NCBI GenBank assembly: GCA_039654915.1
Contig: CM077596.1
Span: 8,308,001-8,372,000 of the forward strand
Direction: 5' to 3'
DNA: 64,000 nucleotides
Source of the DNA: Aquilaria yunnanensis
Lineage: Eukaryota; Streptophyta; Magnoliopsida; Malvales; Thymelaeaceae
Both the position numbers and the translations under genes were made by a program. Each line of letters begins with the position of its first letter. Positions within the stretch are counted from its first letter, which is position 1. Below, piece by piece: positions 25,138 through 36,462 of the stretch. The notes under the pieces are model-generated. The model was given only the letters and a program-made list of their open reading frames with translations, was not told where the DNA came from and made no database searches.

Positions 25138-25203
25138 CCTTCATCTATCCATAATGCTTTATCTGGTGAACATTGTTGTGTCACTTACAAATTAGTGGAG
25201 GAT
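25138..25203 (+). other. Copia polypurine tract region
   Basis: After the TSD copy comes AAATTAGTGGAGGAT (about 25189-25203), a purine-rich tract like the AAGTGGGAGAT type that precedes plant copia 3' LTRs. Confidence 0.75.
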
Positions 25204-25683
25204 TGTTGAAACTTGTATGTTCTGAGTGTAAGTTTGTAAGTTTATAAGGATAATAGAAAGGTTGTGTCTTTTCTAACACTTGTGACTTTTTTTGTGGAAA
25301 TGTTGTGTTGTTTCTAGTTTTTATAACTTTTCCTATAAAATATTATATTTTTCTGATACTTATGATTTTTCCTATGAAAAGTTACATTTTTTCTAACTCT
25401 TGTGAATTTTGCAATGAATACATATGTTCATGAAAAATTGTATAAATTTAAATAGAGAGTCACAACCTTTCATCCACTATAAATACACAAATAGATTGTT
25501 CATAAATTAGTTTAATTTTCTCATATTGCTTTGTTGTATCCTGAAAGCAATTTCTTGGTACTTTTATAGTGGGGGGAAATATTTGTCTTAAGAAAATGTG
25601 ATTTTTTCATGCCTCAAAGCATCTATCTTCCTATTCTAATTCTTCTGTGTCTTCTTTTTATTTTGTTTCATTATTTGCCAACA
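25204..25683 (+). repeat. 3' LTR of the Ty1/copia element (piece 4 of 4)
   Basis: Starts TGTTGAAACT and ends TTTGCCAACA, the TGTTG/CAACA ends usual in copia. It has a possible TATA (CTATAAATACAC, about 25479-25490). It follows the polypurine tract directly. The 5' LTR partner must lie left of the window, so identity rests on ends and position. Confidence 0.75.
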
Positions 25684-25943
25684 CAAAGATTGGATAGAAA
25701 GTCTATATACCAAGAATTAAATTAACACATAAAGATGCCAAGCTACCATTTGTTTCGAAATGCAGACAATTTCCTATAAAGTTTTATTATGCGATGACAA
25801 TAAATAAAAGCTAAGAACAATCACTCAATAAGATTGACATCTATCTTCTTGAACTAGTTTTTGCACACAATCAACTTTATGTTGCTCTATCGAGGGCAAC
25901 ATCTGTTCATGGGTTGAAAATTTTGATTAAGAAATCAGATGGC
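25684..25943 (+). pseudogene. Helitron Pif1-like helicase C-terminus
   Basis: One frame from 25701 reads VYIPRIKLTHKDAKLPF, then CRQFPIKFYYAMTINKS, one stop, then LELVFAHNQLYVALSRATSV and GLKILI. These are the last conserved blocks (YAMTINKSQGQ and QLYVALSR) of the helicase domain of plant Helitron Rep-helicase proteins. A Gln codon of TINKSQGQ has become TAA. The upstream part is missing because the copia LTR abuts it at 25683, so the copia probably inserted into the Helitron. No Helitron 3' hairpin with CTAG end was located. Confidence 0.88.
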
Positions 25944-28900
25944 CATCTTTTAAATCAGAAAAAATATATTATTTACATGGATTTTCTTAATCATATTATG
26001 GCATTTCAAGTGCACTATCATATGATAACAACTATTGTACTTTTTTTTCATGGCTTAACCAATCATTTTCATCTTATCTTTTCTAGAATGGTAACTAAGA
26101 AAACAGTAAAGCTTAAACTAGGTGATGATACTACTATGATTGAAGTATGGGTCTATAGGAATTAGGTATTTCATATGACAATGAATAATAGACCACTTTC
26201 ATATAATTTTTTGTTGGTTGATAAATAAGTCACTTCTATTTACATAATTGTTTTATTTTTTTTATTTGCTTATTGCATATTCTAGAAAATCTCTTCACAT
26301 AGTTGATTTCTTGAGATTTTAAGAATGATTTAGAAAATAACATACAAAGAAACTACACTTTTGCATACTTAGAGAAGATATGAAATGAGTGAGACATGCT
26401 CATACCTATAGGTACTCTCTGATTATAAAGTTCATATTTAATTTACAAATCATCATTGAAATCAATTAAAAGTATCAAGCAAAACAAATGAAATGGGAAA
26501 TATAGAAAAGAAGGGAATCATAAAGGGTTTTATTCTTTGTAATAAAAGATTCATGAAGATTTTGTGCAGCGTTAAAATTATGGTCATAATTTTTTACTTT
26601 GTGCTAATGCGACTAGTTAGGATGATTTGTTACTTTTGGAAGTTGATTCATTTTTAAACAATGCATTTGGGAGATCCTATGTCTATCATTTATGTTTAAT
26701 TCTATAGGCCTTCGATTCTCTAGATAATTTCATTTTTGTCAACTTAATTGGGAAGTAAATATTTTAACAACATACATGCTTAAAAAAATTAGGTAAGAAA
26801 TCAAATTCAACAAATAAATGAATGATACTTTATATTTGGATTCATGAATGTCAAAATTACTTTCAATTTTAAATCAATTCCAATATTCTTTTAATATTCG
26901 TCTCAATTTCAAGTCATATTTGAGTTTTAATTCAAATTGATGTTTTACCTTAAGAGTTTTTTTACCTAAAATAAAGATATGCTTTCTAGAAATATTAAAG
27001 TGCACCTATTTTAAATAGAAATTATATTTAATATGAAATTTTCAATTTTCTTACCATTTTTATGTGCACAATTTTATGGAAAAAAATATATAACTTCCAT
27101 GGATAAAAAATTTGTTTATTTTATTTCCTCTATTACACTTCATATATTCTGGAAACTTATATTTTTTTCACATTTTTCCTATATATTAATGTATCTTGAT
27201 CTCACAAAATCTACACTATGTAAGGTGTATTTTTTACCCATTTTGTATGATATTTTGTCTTAATTACTGACTTATATATTTGTATATAAAGCATTATATA
27301 CTTATAAAGAACCACTTAACTTCATTGTATGATAAGTTTTTTTACTTGATAATCATTTCAATTTAATGGTACTTAAATGAGTATAATTTGTGGCAACACT
27401 TAATTTTAGCAAAGCACCATTAAAATTAATATGTTGCAAGCATCTACTGGCATCTATGATAAAACCTTTACATGTATCAGAAATCATTCACTTCTAATAA
27501 ATTATCCTAACTATGAATATGCTCAGCTTAAGAAATAGTCATAATTATAGCAGTATATTAACATAGTTAATTTTCATAATCAATCAATCAATGATCATTT
27601 TCTTAAACTAAGTATTGAAGAAATATATATCTTCCTTGCAATTATCAAGCACATGCCTCACTTAGAGCTCTAAATACATGAAAAAACATTATTTACACAT
27701 TCATACTCTAGAAGTATAATCTATAAATAAAACTTGAAGCCAATAAAAATATCAAAAACAACATACTACATACTAGAGAAAGGCAATTGTAAGTTCTAGT
27801 TCAATCATAACTATAGTAGTTGCATAAGATATGTCATCATCTAAATTAGCAAATGCAAATTATGTTTCAATCATGTATTGATGGAGAGAATGATTTAAAA
27901 ATGTTGTGTTTGGATAAAGCATGACTAGATGAAATAAGTAGGTGAAGAGATCTCAGAGAAGTCTAAAATTGCATAAGTGTAAGTTCAATGGTAAAATTCT
28001 TACTTAAAACTCAACTAAGTGTCTAGATGCATTGAAATTATTTGCTTAAAATATAGGATGAAATACATACACAAGAAAATAGTGTACTTTGATCTATACT
28101 TTAACAGGTTTCACCATTTAACATATGCACAAGGACATACAAGATATATTTCTAAAAGAGAAGTAGCAGATTTCTAAAAAAAATAACATAATGAGAAAAA
28201 TAATAATGTGGTTCTCATTAAATCTCACCTTAGTTAAATTTTGATTTTATATCCTTTCCTCTTTTTTTATGTTCTAGCAAAATGTAATTAAGACTACCAT
28301 TAGCCTCTCAAATAAGGAACACTTCGACAACCAAACTATTGTTAGAAGAGTATACAAGGTCTCTGAATTTATTTGTATCTATGTAAATAATAATAATAAT
28401 AATAATAAGGTAGTTTCAAATTAAATTAGGCTTGGGTTTAGATTAATAGCAAAGTTTCAAGAAATTGATTCAAGTGGTTCTCAATTTCAGACATTCTATA
28501 GAACTTTCTCCAAGAATTGGAAAGAATGCTCTTTTCACAAGGTCGGTCCGTAACACTTCATCATATGTATTATCTTAACCAAATAACCATTGTCACTAAT
28601 ACTAAACTTTCATATGTAGATTATCTTGGTGAACTCACAATGGTCTCTAAAATTCTCATCTCAATGGATTAAGAAGCCGGTGTAAAAAAATATAAGCATC
28701 ATAATATACAAAATCTAAGCTGAGAAGCTGTAAATAACATTCTAATTTATTTATTACAAACATTAAGTTTTGTTTGAATATTTAGTAGCCGTATGATTCA
28801 ATGCACTATCTATAACAAATATGCTGAAGCATTTAATAAAGATCGCTACGATAACTTGCCAAAACCTGTTATGTGTGCTATTACTTCCATAAGAGTTTTA

Positions 28901-31082
28901 GAATTCCAACATAGTAAAAATTCACTTTTTCCATTTCAATTACTGCATATATGTCATTTGGTGATTTATTGATAGTTGCCTGTATTTGTTTCCTTTTCTT
29001 TCCTAAATTGCTACAATTGTGTTGATGTTGATAGTAGTACAATATCATTTCATATTCTTTTGAAATTGCTACTTATCAAGACGACTTAGCAAAATACTTA
29101 TTAAATTATTTCTTATATTCTGGTGTAGGAAAACCGACCTAATACACACACCAGTGACAAAACAATATATAAATCTAAATATACCTAAAGCTCATGAGTT
29201 CCTCTTTAGGTAATCATGTCGTCATTTATTTAGATGCATAATCTAAATAACTATTGATTTCATTTCAATCCAATGTTACCATTTAAATCCATTGACAACC
29301 AATCTACAACACGATGATATTTACAAAATTTGTTGCAAATTACGAACAAATGAAGATGACCATTATGAATAATTAAAGTAAAAACTCACCATTGAACAAC
29401 TCCTTAATCAAAACCTAAATTTATTAATAGTATCCATCTATAGCATATTTTGCAATGATTATATATTTTTAATTAGCTAATAAATATTTTTCTCCACTTC
29501 CACTGTTGGAAAAAATCTATCACATGTGAAGCTACGTTATATGCTCTTACTAAAGATGACAAACGATACTACGAAGAATGCACAAAATTTTAAAAGTAAC
29601 TATGATACTATGGCGATAAATTGAAGTGCAAAGATCACAGTATTCCAATTCCAGAATATGTATAATTCTTAAAGTTTATTGTTCTTATTTTTATATATAG
29701 TTTCTGACATTTCTCCCACTATTTCTTCTACAGCAATATATTTAAAGCAACCATCTATGATATAATAGGTGAAACACAAGTTAAGCTTCTTTAATTTTGG
29801 TGGAGAAGACCTCCTAAGAATGAGTTGCTAAGATATGGCCCCCAAAGAAGGATATAGTGACCCAAAAACCATACCTTAGTTGCTCATACAACTCAAATGC
29901 CAACTAAGGATTTTTAAAGTTTCATAAGGATAGCAAAACATGTTAGCAAATCTTGACATCATAGTAACCAAGAATAAGCCACCTAAGCAATCTTACACAG
30001 AAACACAACAAAAAGAGGTTACTATTATTGCAATCTTCATTTGCCCAACATTAGTTAGTCCATCTCCTACCATCGCTACCGGAAAAGCTTCTTTAAGCTT
30101 AATATTTGCCCAAAAGTGTCTCTTTCAGCAACTAAGTAAACAATAAATCACACATTATATAAAATTTTAGTATTTCTTTCTTTATAATAGTAATTTAACC
30201 ATGCATCATTTCGTATCTCATAAGATTTACCTATAGATGATGTTAATCCTTTAAGGCCATTACAAAAAAATAACAAGTCAAATCAACCATCTCATGGAAA
30301 AAATAAACTTTAATGAACAATATCAATGGTGCATCTCTTCCTAAAAAACACAATCAGCACACACATATTTTACCATAGTTTCTCACATATATAACTTAAT
30401 CATGGAAAATATATTATGACATTTGAGATTGAAACACTAAATCTATCATTACTCAATTCTATTAATATAGTAATGAAGTTCTGCTACCAACAGGATGTCT
30501 TATACATTTTGGACATATAAATTTTATCTGTAATATTCATTTTTATCTTTTATAATATAAATGAGTTCAACTATTTATTAAGAAATAGAAAATTAATTGG
30601 AATTTAGCATCACATGAAAAATGATTGTTGCCTTATAGATTCTTGCATGGTTTTGTTTTTAATTGTTCACTCGTAATAATTTATCTTCTACCAATGGAAA
30701 TATGCTATTGGTTTTTGTGAGTTATAGCTAGACAAAAATGTGTTTATTTTGTTGTATAAACATATTTTCATATGTCAAGTGTTCCACTTTTGAATATTTT
30801 ACAATCAATTGCACTTGGGTACATATGAAGGGGACGTTCTGAACATTGTCAAACAATAATAAGCTGGTGGATAGTTCAGCCTTTTTGTTATAAAAATTTT
30901 ATATCACTTGATTTATGGATTGAATGTAACTTTATGTGCTCTAACTAAATAATATAAGGGTGGTTGGTACTCTTGATGTAAATGTTAATATAATGCACCA
31001 TCACTTTATGTCTACTTCTATTACATAGCTAACTCAAAATCTCTCTGCAACACGTGGGCTTCTTTCCTAGTATCAATCTATA
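25944..31082. other. AT-rich unrecognised intergenic sequence
   Basis: Five kb without a recognisable gene, LTR or conserved motif. Short ORFs (for example 25914-26165 beyond the helicase tail, 27033-27263, 29940-30146) are AT-driven and match nothing I know. Probably decayed transposon sequence. Confidence 0.5.
28386..28408 (+). repeat. (AAT)n microsatellite
   Basis: About seven to eight perfect AAT units. Confidence 0.95.
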
Positions 31083-31084
31083 TA

Positions 31085-31323
31085 TTCTCTCTGTCTCACA
31101 AAAACTATCCTCTTTACTATTCATAGTAATTAACTTATGATTTTATTTCTTGTAAAATTTATCATAAAATATGAACCTTTTATATGAAAATGAAGCTTTA
31201 AAAAATATAGTTTCTAAATATCATTTTTAAGAATTTTTTTTAATACATATTAATATGGATATATTCAAGTCAAACTTTAGTAAAAAAGGGGTAAAAGGGC
31301 CAACTAATATAAAACATAAAGAG
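31085..31323. mobile_element. Stowaway-like (Tc1/mariner) MITE, degenerate
   Basis: About 239 bp with TA on both sides (31083-31084 and 31324-31325). The left end reads TTCTCTCTGTCTCACAAAAA and the right end, reverse-complemented, CTCTTTATGTTTTATATTAG. Both are decayed forms of the CTCCCTCYGTCCCATATTAG terminal repeat of plant Stowaway MITEs, and an internal block GGCCCTTTTACC is retained at the right. Ends are diverged, hence moderate confidence. Confidence 0.6.
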
Positions 31324-31515
31324 TATGTACATAGGCAAATGTGTACATGTATTTATATGTATATGTATATGCATTCAATTCTTCCATCATTTTAATAATG
31401 ACATTTATATGAATAAGCCAATGATTATGCATTTCTTTTCTCTATTCCCTTAACAAACACAAATAAATATACGTATATGTATATAAATATCTATACACAA
31501 TATGCACGTGGGCGT

Positions 31516-31615
31516 GTATTTATGTATGTATGTGTGTATGTATGAATGGATGGATGGATGGATGTACATGTATGTATGTATGTATATGTATGTATGTATG
31601 TATGCATGTATATAT
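31516..31615 (+). repeat. (GTAT)n/(GGAT)n compound microsatellite
   Basis: Interrupted tetranucleotide array of TATG and GATG units. The ORF on the opposite strand (31520-31726, His/Thr/Ile repeats) is a by-product. Confidence 0.93.
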
Positions 31616-31782
31616 GCCCAGATATAGATACACTTCCAAATCTATTCTATTCATAAAAAAGTCCACATGGAAAACATAAAACCATTTTCCATTATTATAT
31701 AATTTATCTTCATTCTTTCCAAACAAAGTAAGAATATATATCTTCTATTAAATGTTGTCAACTGATTTATGCACATACATAT

Positions 31783-31822
31783 AACACACACACACACACA
31801 TAATCTATATATATATATATAT
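31783..31822 (+). repeat. (AC)n and (TA)n microsatellites
   Basis: About nine AC units followed, after a short spacer, by about nine TA units. Confidence 0.93.
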
Positions 31823-31849
31823 CCTACCATCATCATTATTATTCACCCT

Positions 31850-32886
31850 CTATCCATGTTCAACAACCAAAGAAAGTGATGGATGATTAAAAAATGTAAT
31901 TTTGACAGCACAAATCTCCTCATTAATACACCTTTTCAGGCAAGTTTTTTAGCTTCGTAAGAATATTAACTTCATTGTCCTACCCTTCCTTATCCCTATT
32001 TCTTACCCTATAAAATCGAATCATCTGAACACAAGCTTATTAGCACTTTTGCCTCTCAAATACTCTTCATATAAACCGATATTTCTACTATCATTTACTT
32101 CTGCTTCAAGCAACAAACCCCTCATAGCGCAACACGAGTCACCTGCTAGTGTGTGTATGCATATATATATATATTGTGAGTTTTGAGTGCTTTTTTTTAT
32201 TTTTTTTCCTTTGGCTTGCATGACTTTATTTTTTCACTTATGACATATGGTCATCACTTTCACATTCAAACAAAGCTACTATCCATCATTTCTACAAATA
32301 ATTGTCTCTTGCCAATAACTAGTCATTCTTGCAAAACCCAGGAAATCCCAGTATATAAAAAACAAGAATTTCACCAAGAAAGAGTGAGAGAGCCTTAGTT
32401 GCTTCTTATTAGCTGTTCTATTCATTAGAGTTCATTTGATTAACCTATGCAATAGCTCACCATGTGCCATGTTCTCTTCTTTAGGATAAGGTTGTTTATT
32501 TAAATAATTGAATTGATTGCTTTAGTTTGTTAAGATTTATTTGTTGAGATTTAGCAGATTTAGAAGAAGTTAATGTTGCTTATTCCCTCTATAAATCTAT
32601 AAGTTCTTGATAAAATAAGACAATGAGAAAACACTTATCCTTTTTCACTTCTGTGAGCATCGAACAGAGGTTTGAAGGTTTTCCTCGATGTAAACCTTAT
32701 TTTGATTGCCACTACCCCTGTTTCTTTTTATACGGCTTCTTTAAACTTGGTTTTTTTGCTTATGTTAGTTGCTACTACAAAATTGCAAGCCAAAGGCTTA
32801 ACTCCAACTAGCCAAAAATCAATTGCCAAAGCAATTCCAGCCAGCAAGGCCAATTACTAAAGCCATGTTTGCTACTTTTAGCAAAT
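31850..32886 (+). other. Possible 5' LTR/leader of the chromovirus remnant
   Basis: No gene. A TATA-like AGTATATAAAAAAC (near 32350), a following purine-rich stretch and the primer-binding site just downstream suggest that part of this is the 5' LTR of the element at 32887-35450. The LTR start could not be placed because no second copy is present in the window. Confidence 0.4.
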
Positions 32887-32898
32887 TGGTATCAAACA
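32887..32898 (+). other. Primer-binding site-like sequence (initiator Met tRNA type)
   Basis: TGGTATCAAACA, close to TGGTATCAGAGC, lies about 50 bp upstream of the gag-like reading. It is likely the chromovirus primer-binding site. Confidence 0.6.
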
Positions 32899-32945
32899 GA
32901 CGTAAAGAGAAGTGGCTTAGTTGATTAGTCAAAAAAATACAATCA

Positions 32946-35450
32946 TTGTATGTTGGACAAGATAGAATGCTCAAAGAGGTACATGGGATATTTGCAGCCA
33001 TGAACACTAGATTCGATAGAATTACCCACACTCGAGAAACTGAAATAGAGGGTAATTCAATTCAACAAAACTTTCTCACACGCAATCTCAACATTAGTGG
33101 CAAAAAGAGAGAGCTCAACAATGGCCAATAAATACATATCAAGGCTGGTGAAGCTTGACTTTCCTCATTTTGATAGTAGTAAGGACCTAACTAATAAGGC
33201 ACCTAGGAAGAAATGGTGCTTCTAGCTTCATTCAACATTTAGGGAGAAGCATGATTATGGTTCCAATTATTTTGAGAGGATGCAATTATTATGACATAGG
33301 ATGTTTTTAAGAAAAATCTACATGAAAGTTATAGGTAAACTCTATGTGAAGATCTTTTAGGAGATCTGATGAAACTCCAATAGACTAGCTCAGTAGGAAA
33401 TTACCAAAAATAATTTGAAAAAATTTTAATTCGAGCTGGCAAGTTGACTTCGATACAAGTTAGATGTTTTGTAAGTAAGCTGAAGGAGAACATTTGAACT
33501 AACGTCCAAGCAACCAATTATACTATCTACTACAACTGAATTAACAGCTTGTATAAAGCTAAAAGTCAAACAAGGCAACCTCTTCCATTGGAAGTGTGTA
33601 ACCAAGTTATTACTTCACCCTCTCCAGCTACAAAATCCATTCCTATCAAAAGACTTACAATAGCAAAACTAAAAGAAATAAGAGATAGGGGTTATACTTA
33701 ATTGCACTAAAAAGTTTGTCCCTAAGCACTGCTATAAAAGTTATTCCTCATTAAGGAGGACTAACAAGCTAAAAAAGGCATGGATCAGGACATGGAGATA
33801 ATTGAAATAACATAGCCGAATATTTCACTTCAGGCAATCTGTCGAGCACAAGCACCTTAAAACATGAGAGTTGCAGGTAGAATTGCCTACTAGCATGTAC
33901 TTAATCTTATTGATTCTACTCATACTCATAATTTTGTTAAGGAGAAAACAATAAAAAAATTGGGTCTCTAGCCAGAATTGGAGGGCCAATGTCAAGTGTG
34001 CCACTAGTGGGGATGAAATATAAAGTATAAGAAAGTGTAAAGGAGTTTCAATTATAATTCAGGTTATTTTATTACTGCAAATTGCTATGTTTTGCCATTG
34101 CAAGATTTGATATGGTGCTAGGAATTCAATGGTTACGAATGCTTTCTCTCATCACTTAGGCTTTTTCTAAGCTAGTGATGTCAGAAAAGTGATTAAGCTC
34201 ATTGGCATTTCAAATCTTGAAAGTAATCAAGAAAGGTTGCTTCTTCAACTCTAGTCACTTTCTCTTAATAAAGGTCAAGGTAATTTCAACATTGTTGAGT
34301 GGTAATTTCAACATTGTTGAGTGGTAATTTCAACATTGTTGAGTACTAATGATTCTGATTTGCAAAAAAAAATTCAAAGCTACTAGGACATATTCGAACT
34401 ACCATTTAGATTGCCATCAACTTGGTTACATGATCATACGATGCCTCTCAAGCAAGGACATGAACCAGTGTGTAATGAGATTTAGAAGATGGTTACAAGC
34501 ATGTTAAATTCTAGGATTATCAAACCTAACTTTTCTTTCATCATTACTACTCGAGAGAAAGCATGATGGCTCTTGGCGATCCTTTGTTGACTATCTATGT
34601 CTTAATGAGATGACCATCAAGGACAAATTTACCATACAAATAATAGATGGGTTGTTTAATGAGCTACATAGGGCTAAATTTTATCAAAATTAGACATTGG
34701 ATTGGGGCATCATTAATTCAGAATGTTTCCAGAAGATATCCTAAAAATTGCTTTCTGAACGCATCATGGATATTTTGAGTTCATGGTATGCCTTTCGACT
34801 TAACTAATGCTCCTTCTACATTTTAATCTTTCATGAACGAAGTGTTCAGGTCTCACTTACGGAAGTTCATATTTGTATTTTTTTTTTCTAACATTCTAAT
34901 ATATAGTTGTTCATAGGAAGAGCATTTAAAACATGCTCAAATTACATTAAGCTTGTTGGGAGCTTATCATCTTTTTATCATAAAGGGAAAATGTGCTTTT
35001 GCTCAATAAGAAATCAGGTATTTGGGTCATCTCATCACTGATAAGGAATGTCGATGGATCTCCAAAAAAATTCAACAATAATTAAATAATTGAGGATAAA
35101 GATCGTCAAACCATTGCAAGGATTTGTTGGTATGATAGGTTATTATCACAGGTTCATCCAAAATTATGAAAAGACTGCTGCTCCCTTAACACGATTATTG
35201 AAGAATAGGTCTTTTGAATGGAACGCTAAAGTAAAGAAATCCTTCGAATTGCTCAAGCTAGTTGTGACCAAAGCTCCTATGTTAGCATTACCTAATTTTG
35301 AGAAAAAAAAAACGTTTATGAAATGTGGTGTATCAAGATCTGGAGTAGGAGGCATTCTAATGCAATAAGAGAATTCCATTGCATTTTTCAATCAAGCAAT
35401 ATAAGGTAAAAACTTGTACTTGTCTACTTTTGAAAAAAAAAACTAGTTTA
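32946..35450 (+). pseudogene. Truncated Ty3/gypsy chromovirus: gag, protease, RT, RNase H
   Basis: A gag N-terminal coil-like part (ORF 32946-33131) is followed by RLVKLDFPHFDSSKDL (33146-33193), the start of a Retrotrans_gag domain. Protease region: ITANCYVLPLQ near 34070-34100, then VLGIQW-like. RT: HDHTMPLKQGHEPVCNEI (34430), DGSWRSFVDYLCLNEMTIKDKF (34570-34635), MPFDLT-like YAFRLN (34790). The connection and RNase H start are LQGFVGMIGYYHRFIQNYEKTAAPLTRLL and WNAKVKKSFELLK...APMLALPNFEK (35090-35368), ending at IAFFNQAI-GKNLYLSTFEKK. Everything after RNase H (integrase, chromodomain, 3' LTR) is missing. Many stops and frameshifts. Confidence 0.85.
34279..34344 (+). repeat. Three perfect 22-bp tandem repeats
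   Basis: The unit GGTAATTTCAACATTGTTGAGT occurs three times without mismatch (34279, 34301, 34323) in the protease-RT spacer of the chromovirus remnant. Perfect copies in an otherwise decayed element point to a recent replication-slippage expansion. 22 bp is not a multiple of three, so it shifts the frame. Confidence 0.95.
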
Positions 35451-36309
35451 CATACCAGCATTGCCATGCGGCCCAAAGTTGTATTAGATTCCAAAAAATG
35501 TATAAATATTTAAATGTTGTAAAGATATTACAAAATCAACAATTTCTAAAATATTACAATAAAATATCATAATATAACATCACCAACAAATTTATCAATC
35601 TTGTCAAATCTTAAAGTTATAAATAACAATGAAATCAACTACATATATCATATCATTCAAATGCTTTTCTCCCATTTGGTCTAGAAGTAATGCACTACAA
35701 TTATTCATACAGAAGAATGTGTTATAGAGAAATATGAAATTTTGAAAAAAATGAGTATTGAACTTTTTTTTTTGTAAAAAATTTAAACCTGTGCAGCAAC
35801 ATTATTAATTCATCACCTGATAGTGAATCATTTGTGATAGAATTTATTGGATGATTACACAATTCATTACAACTAAAACACATAAAAGTATTAGGTTTTT
35901 TTAAAATTTGTAAGACTCACATTAGATCTACACATTGAGATTGTTGTGATGATAATGTCTTTAGAGAATCCTCATGTAATAGAAGGTTATTAGTTATGCT
36001 ATCATTGGTAGTACTAAAAAAATCAAGTCTACTATATATTTAAACTATAAAATAAAGTTCAATCTAAACATGATCTTAACAATAATTTAATAAAAAAATT
36101 AGGAATGTTATCATACAATAGAAAAGAAAATAGTTCAATAACTTACATTGATCCTACTAGGTTTACTACTAATAGTGTTTATTTTGACTACAGTTGTAAT
36201 AGTGGCACAATAGTTTGATGCCTCACTCGAACTAGGTCTTTACTAATATATTTTGAGTTATTATTTTACCCAATTAAAATTTACTGATTTAAATATATTA
36301 TAGTTTATA

Positions 36310-36344
<35 letters not shown>

Positions 36345-36457
36345 CAACAACAACAATAATAGAATTATTATTATTTGGCTCATACACAGGGATGGGAAAA
36401 AGTGACCCAACCTAATGACCTGACTTGCTCCATCTGAACCCAAGCCCGACTTGACTT
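35451..36457. other. AT-rich sequence, no gene seen
   Basis: No ORF or motif of note. It contains the microsatellite at 36309 and, at its right edge, the start of a CCGAACCC-type low-complexity block that continues beyond solo LTR C. Confidence 0.5.
36309..36360 (+). repeat. (AAT)n/(AAC)n microsatellite
   Basis: About 11 AAT units followed by about five AAC units and a return to AAT. The poly-Leu ORF on the minus strand (36261-36443) is an artefact of this repeat. Confidence 0.95.
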
Positions 36458-36462
36458 GATTT

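Noticed and set aside
26040..26210. Possible copia protease-like stretch (VKLKLGDDTTMIEVW)
   Set aside because: Too short and without flanking gag or integrase motifs to support a call.
31520..31726. His/Thr/Ile-repeat ORF
   Set aside because: Translation of a tetranucleotide microsatellite.
36261..36443. Poly-Leu ORF resembling a signal or membrane segment
   Set aside because: Translation of the AAT/AAC microsatellite.
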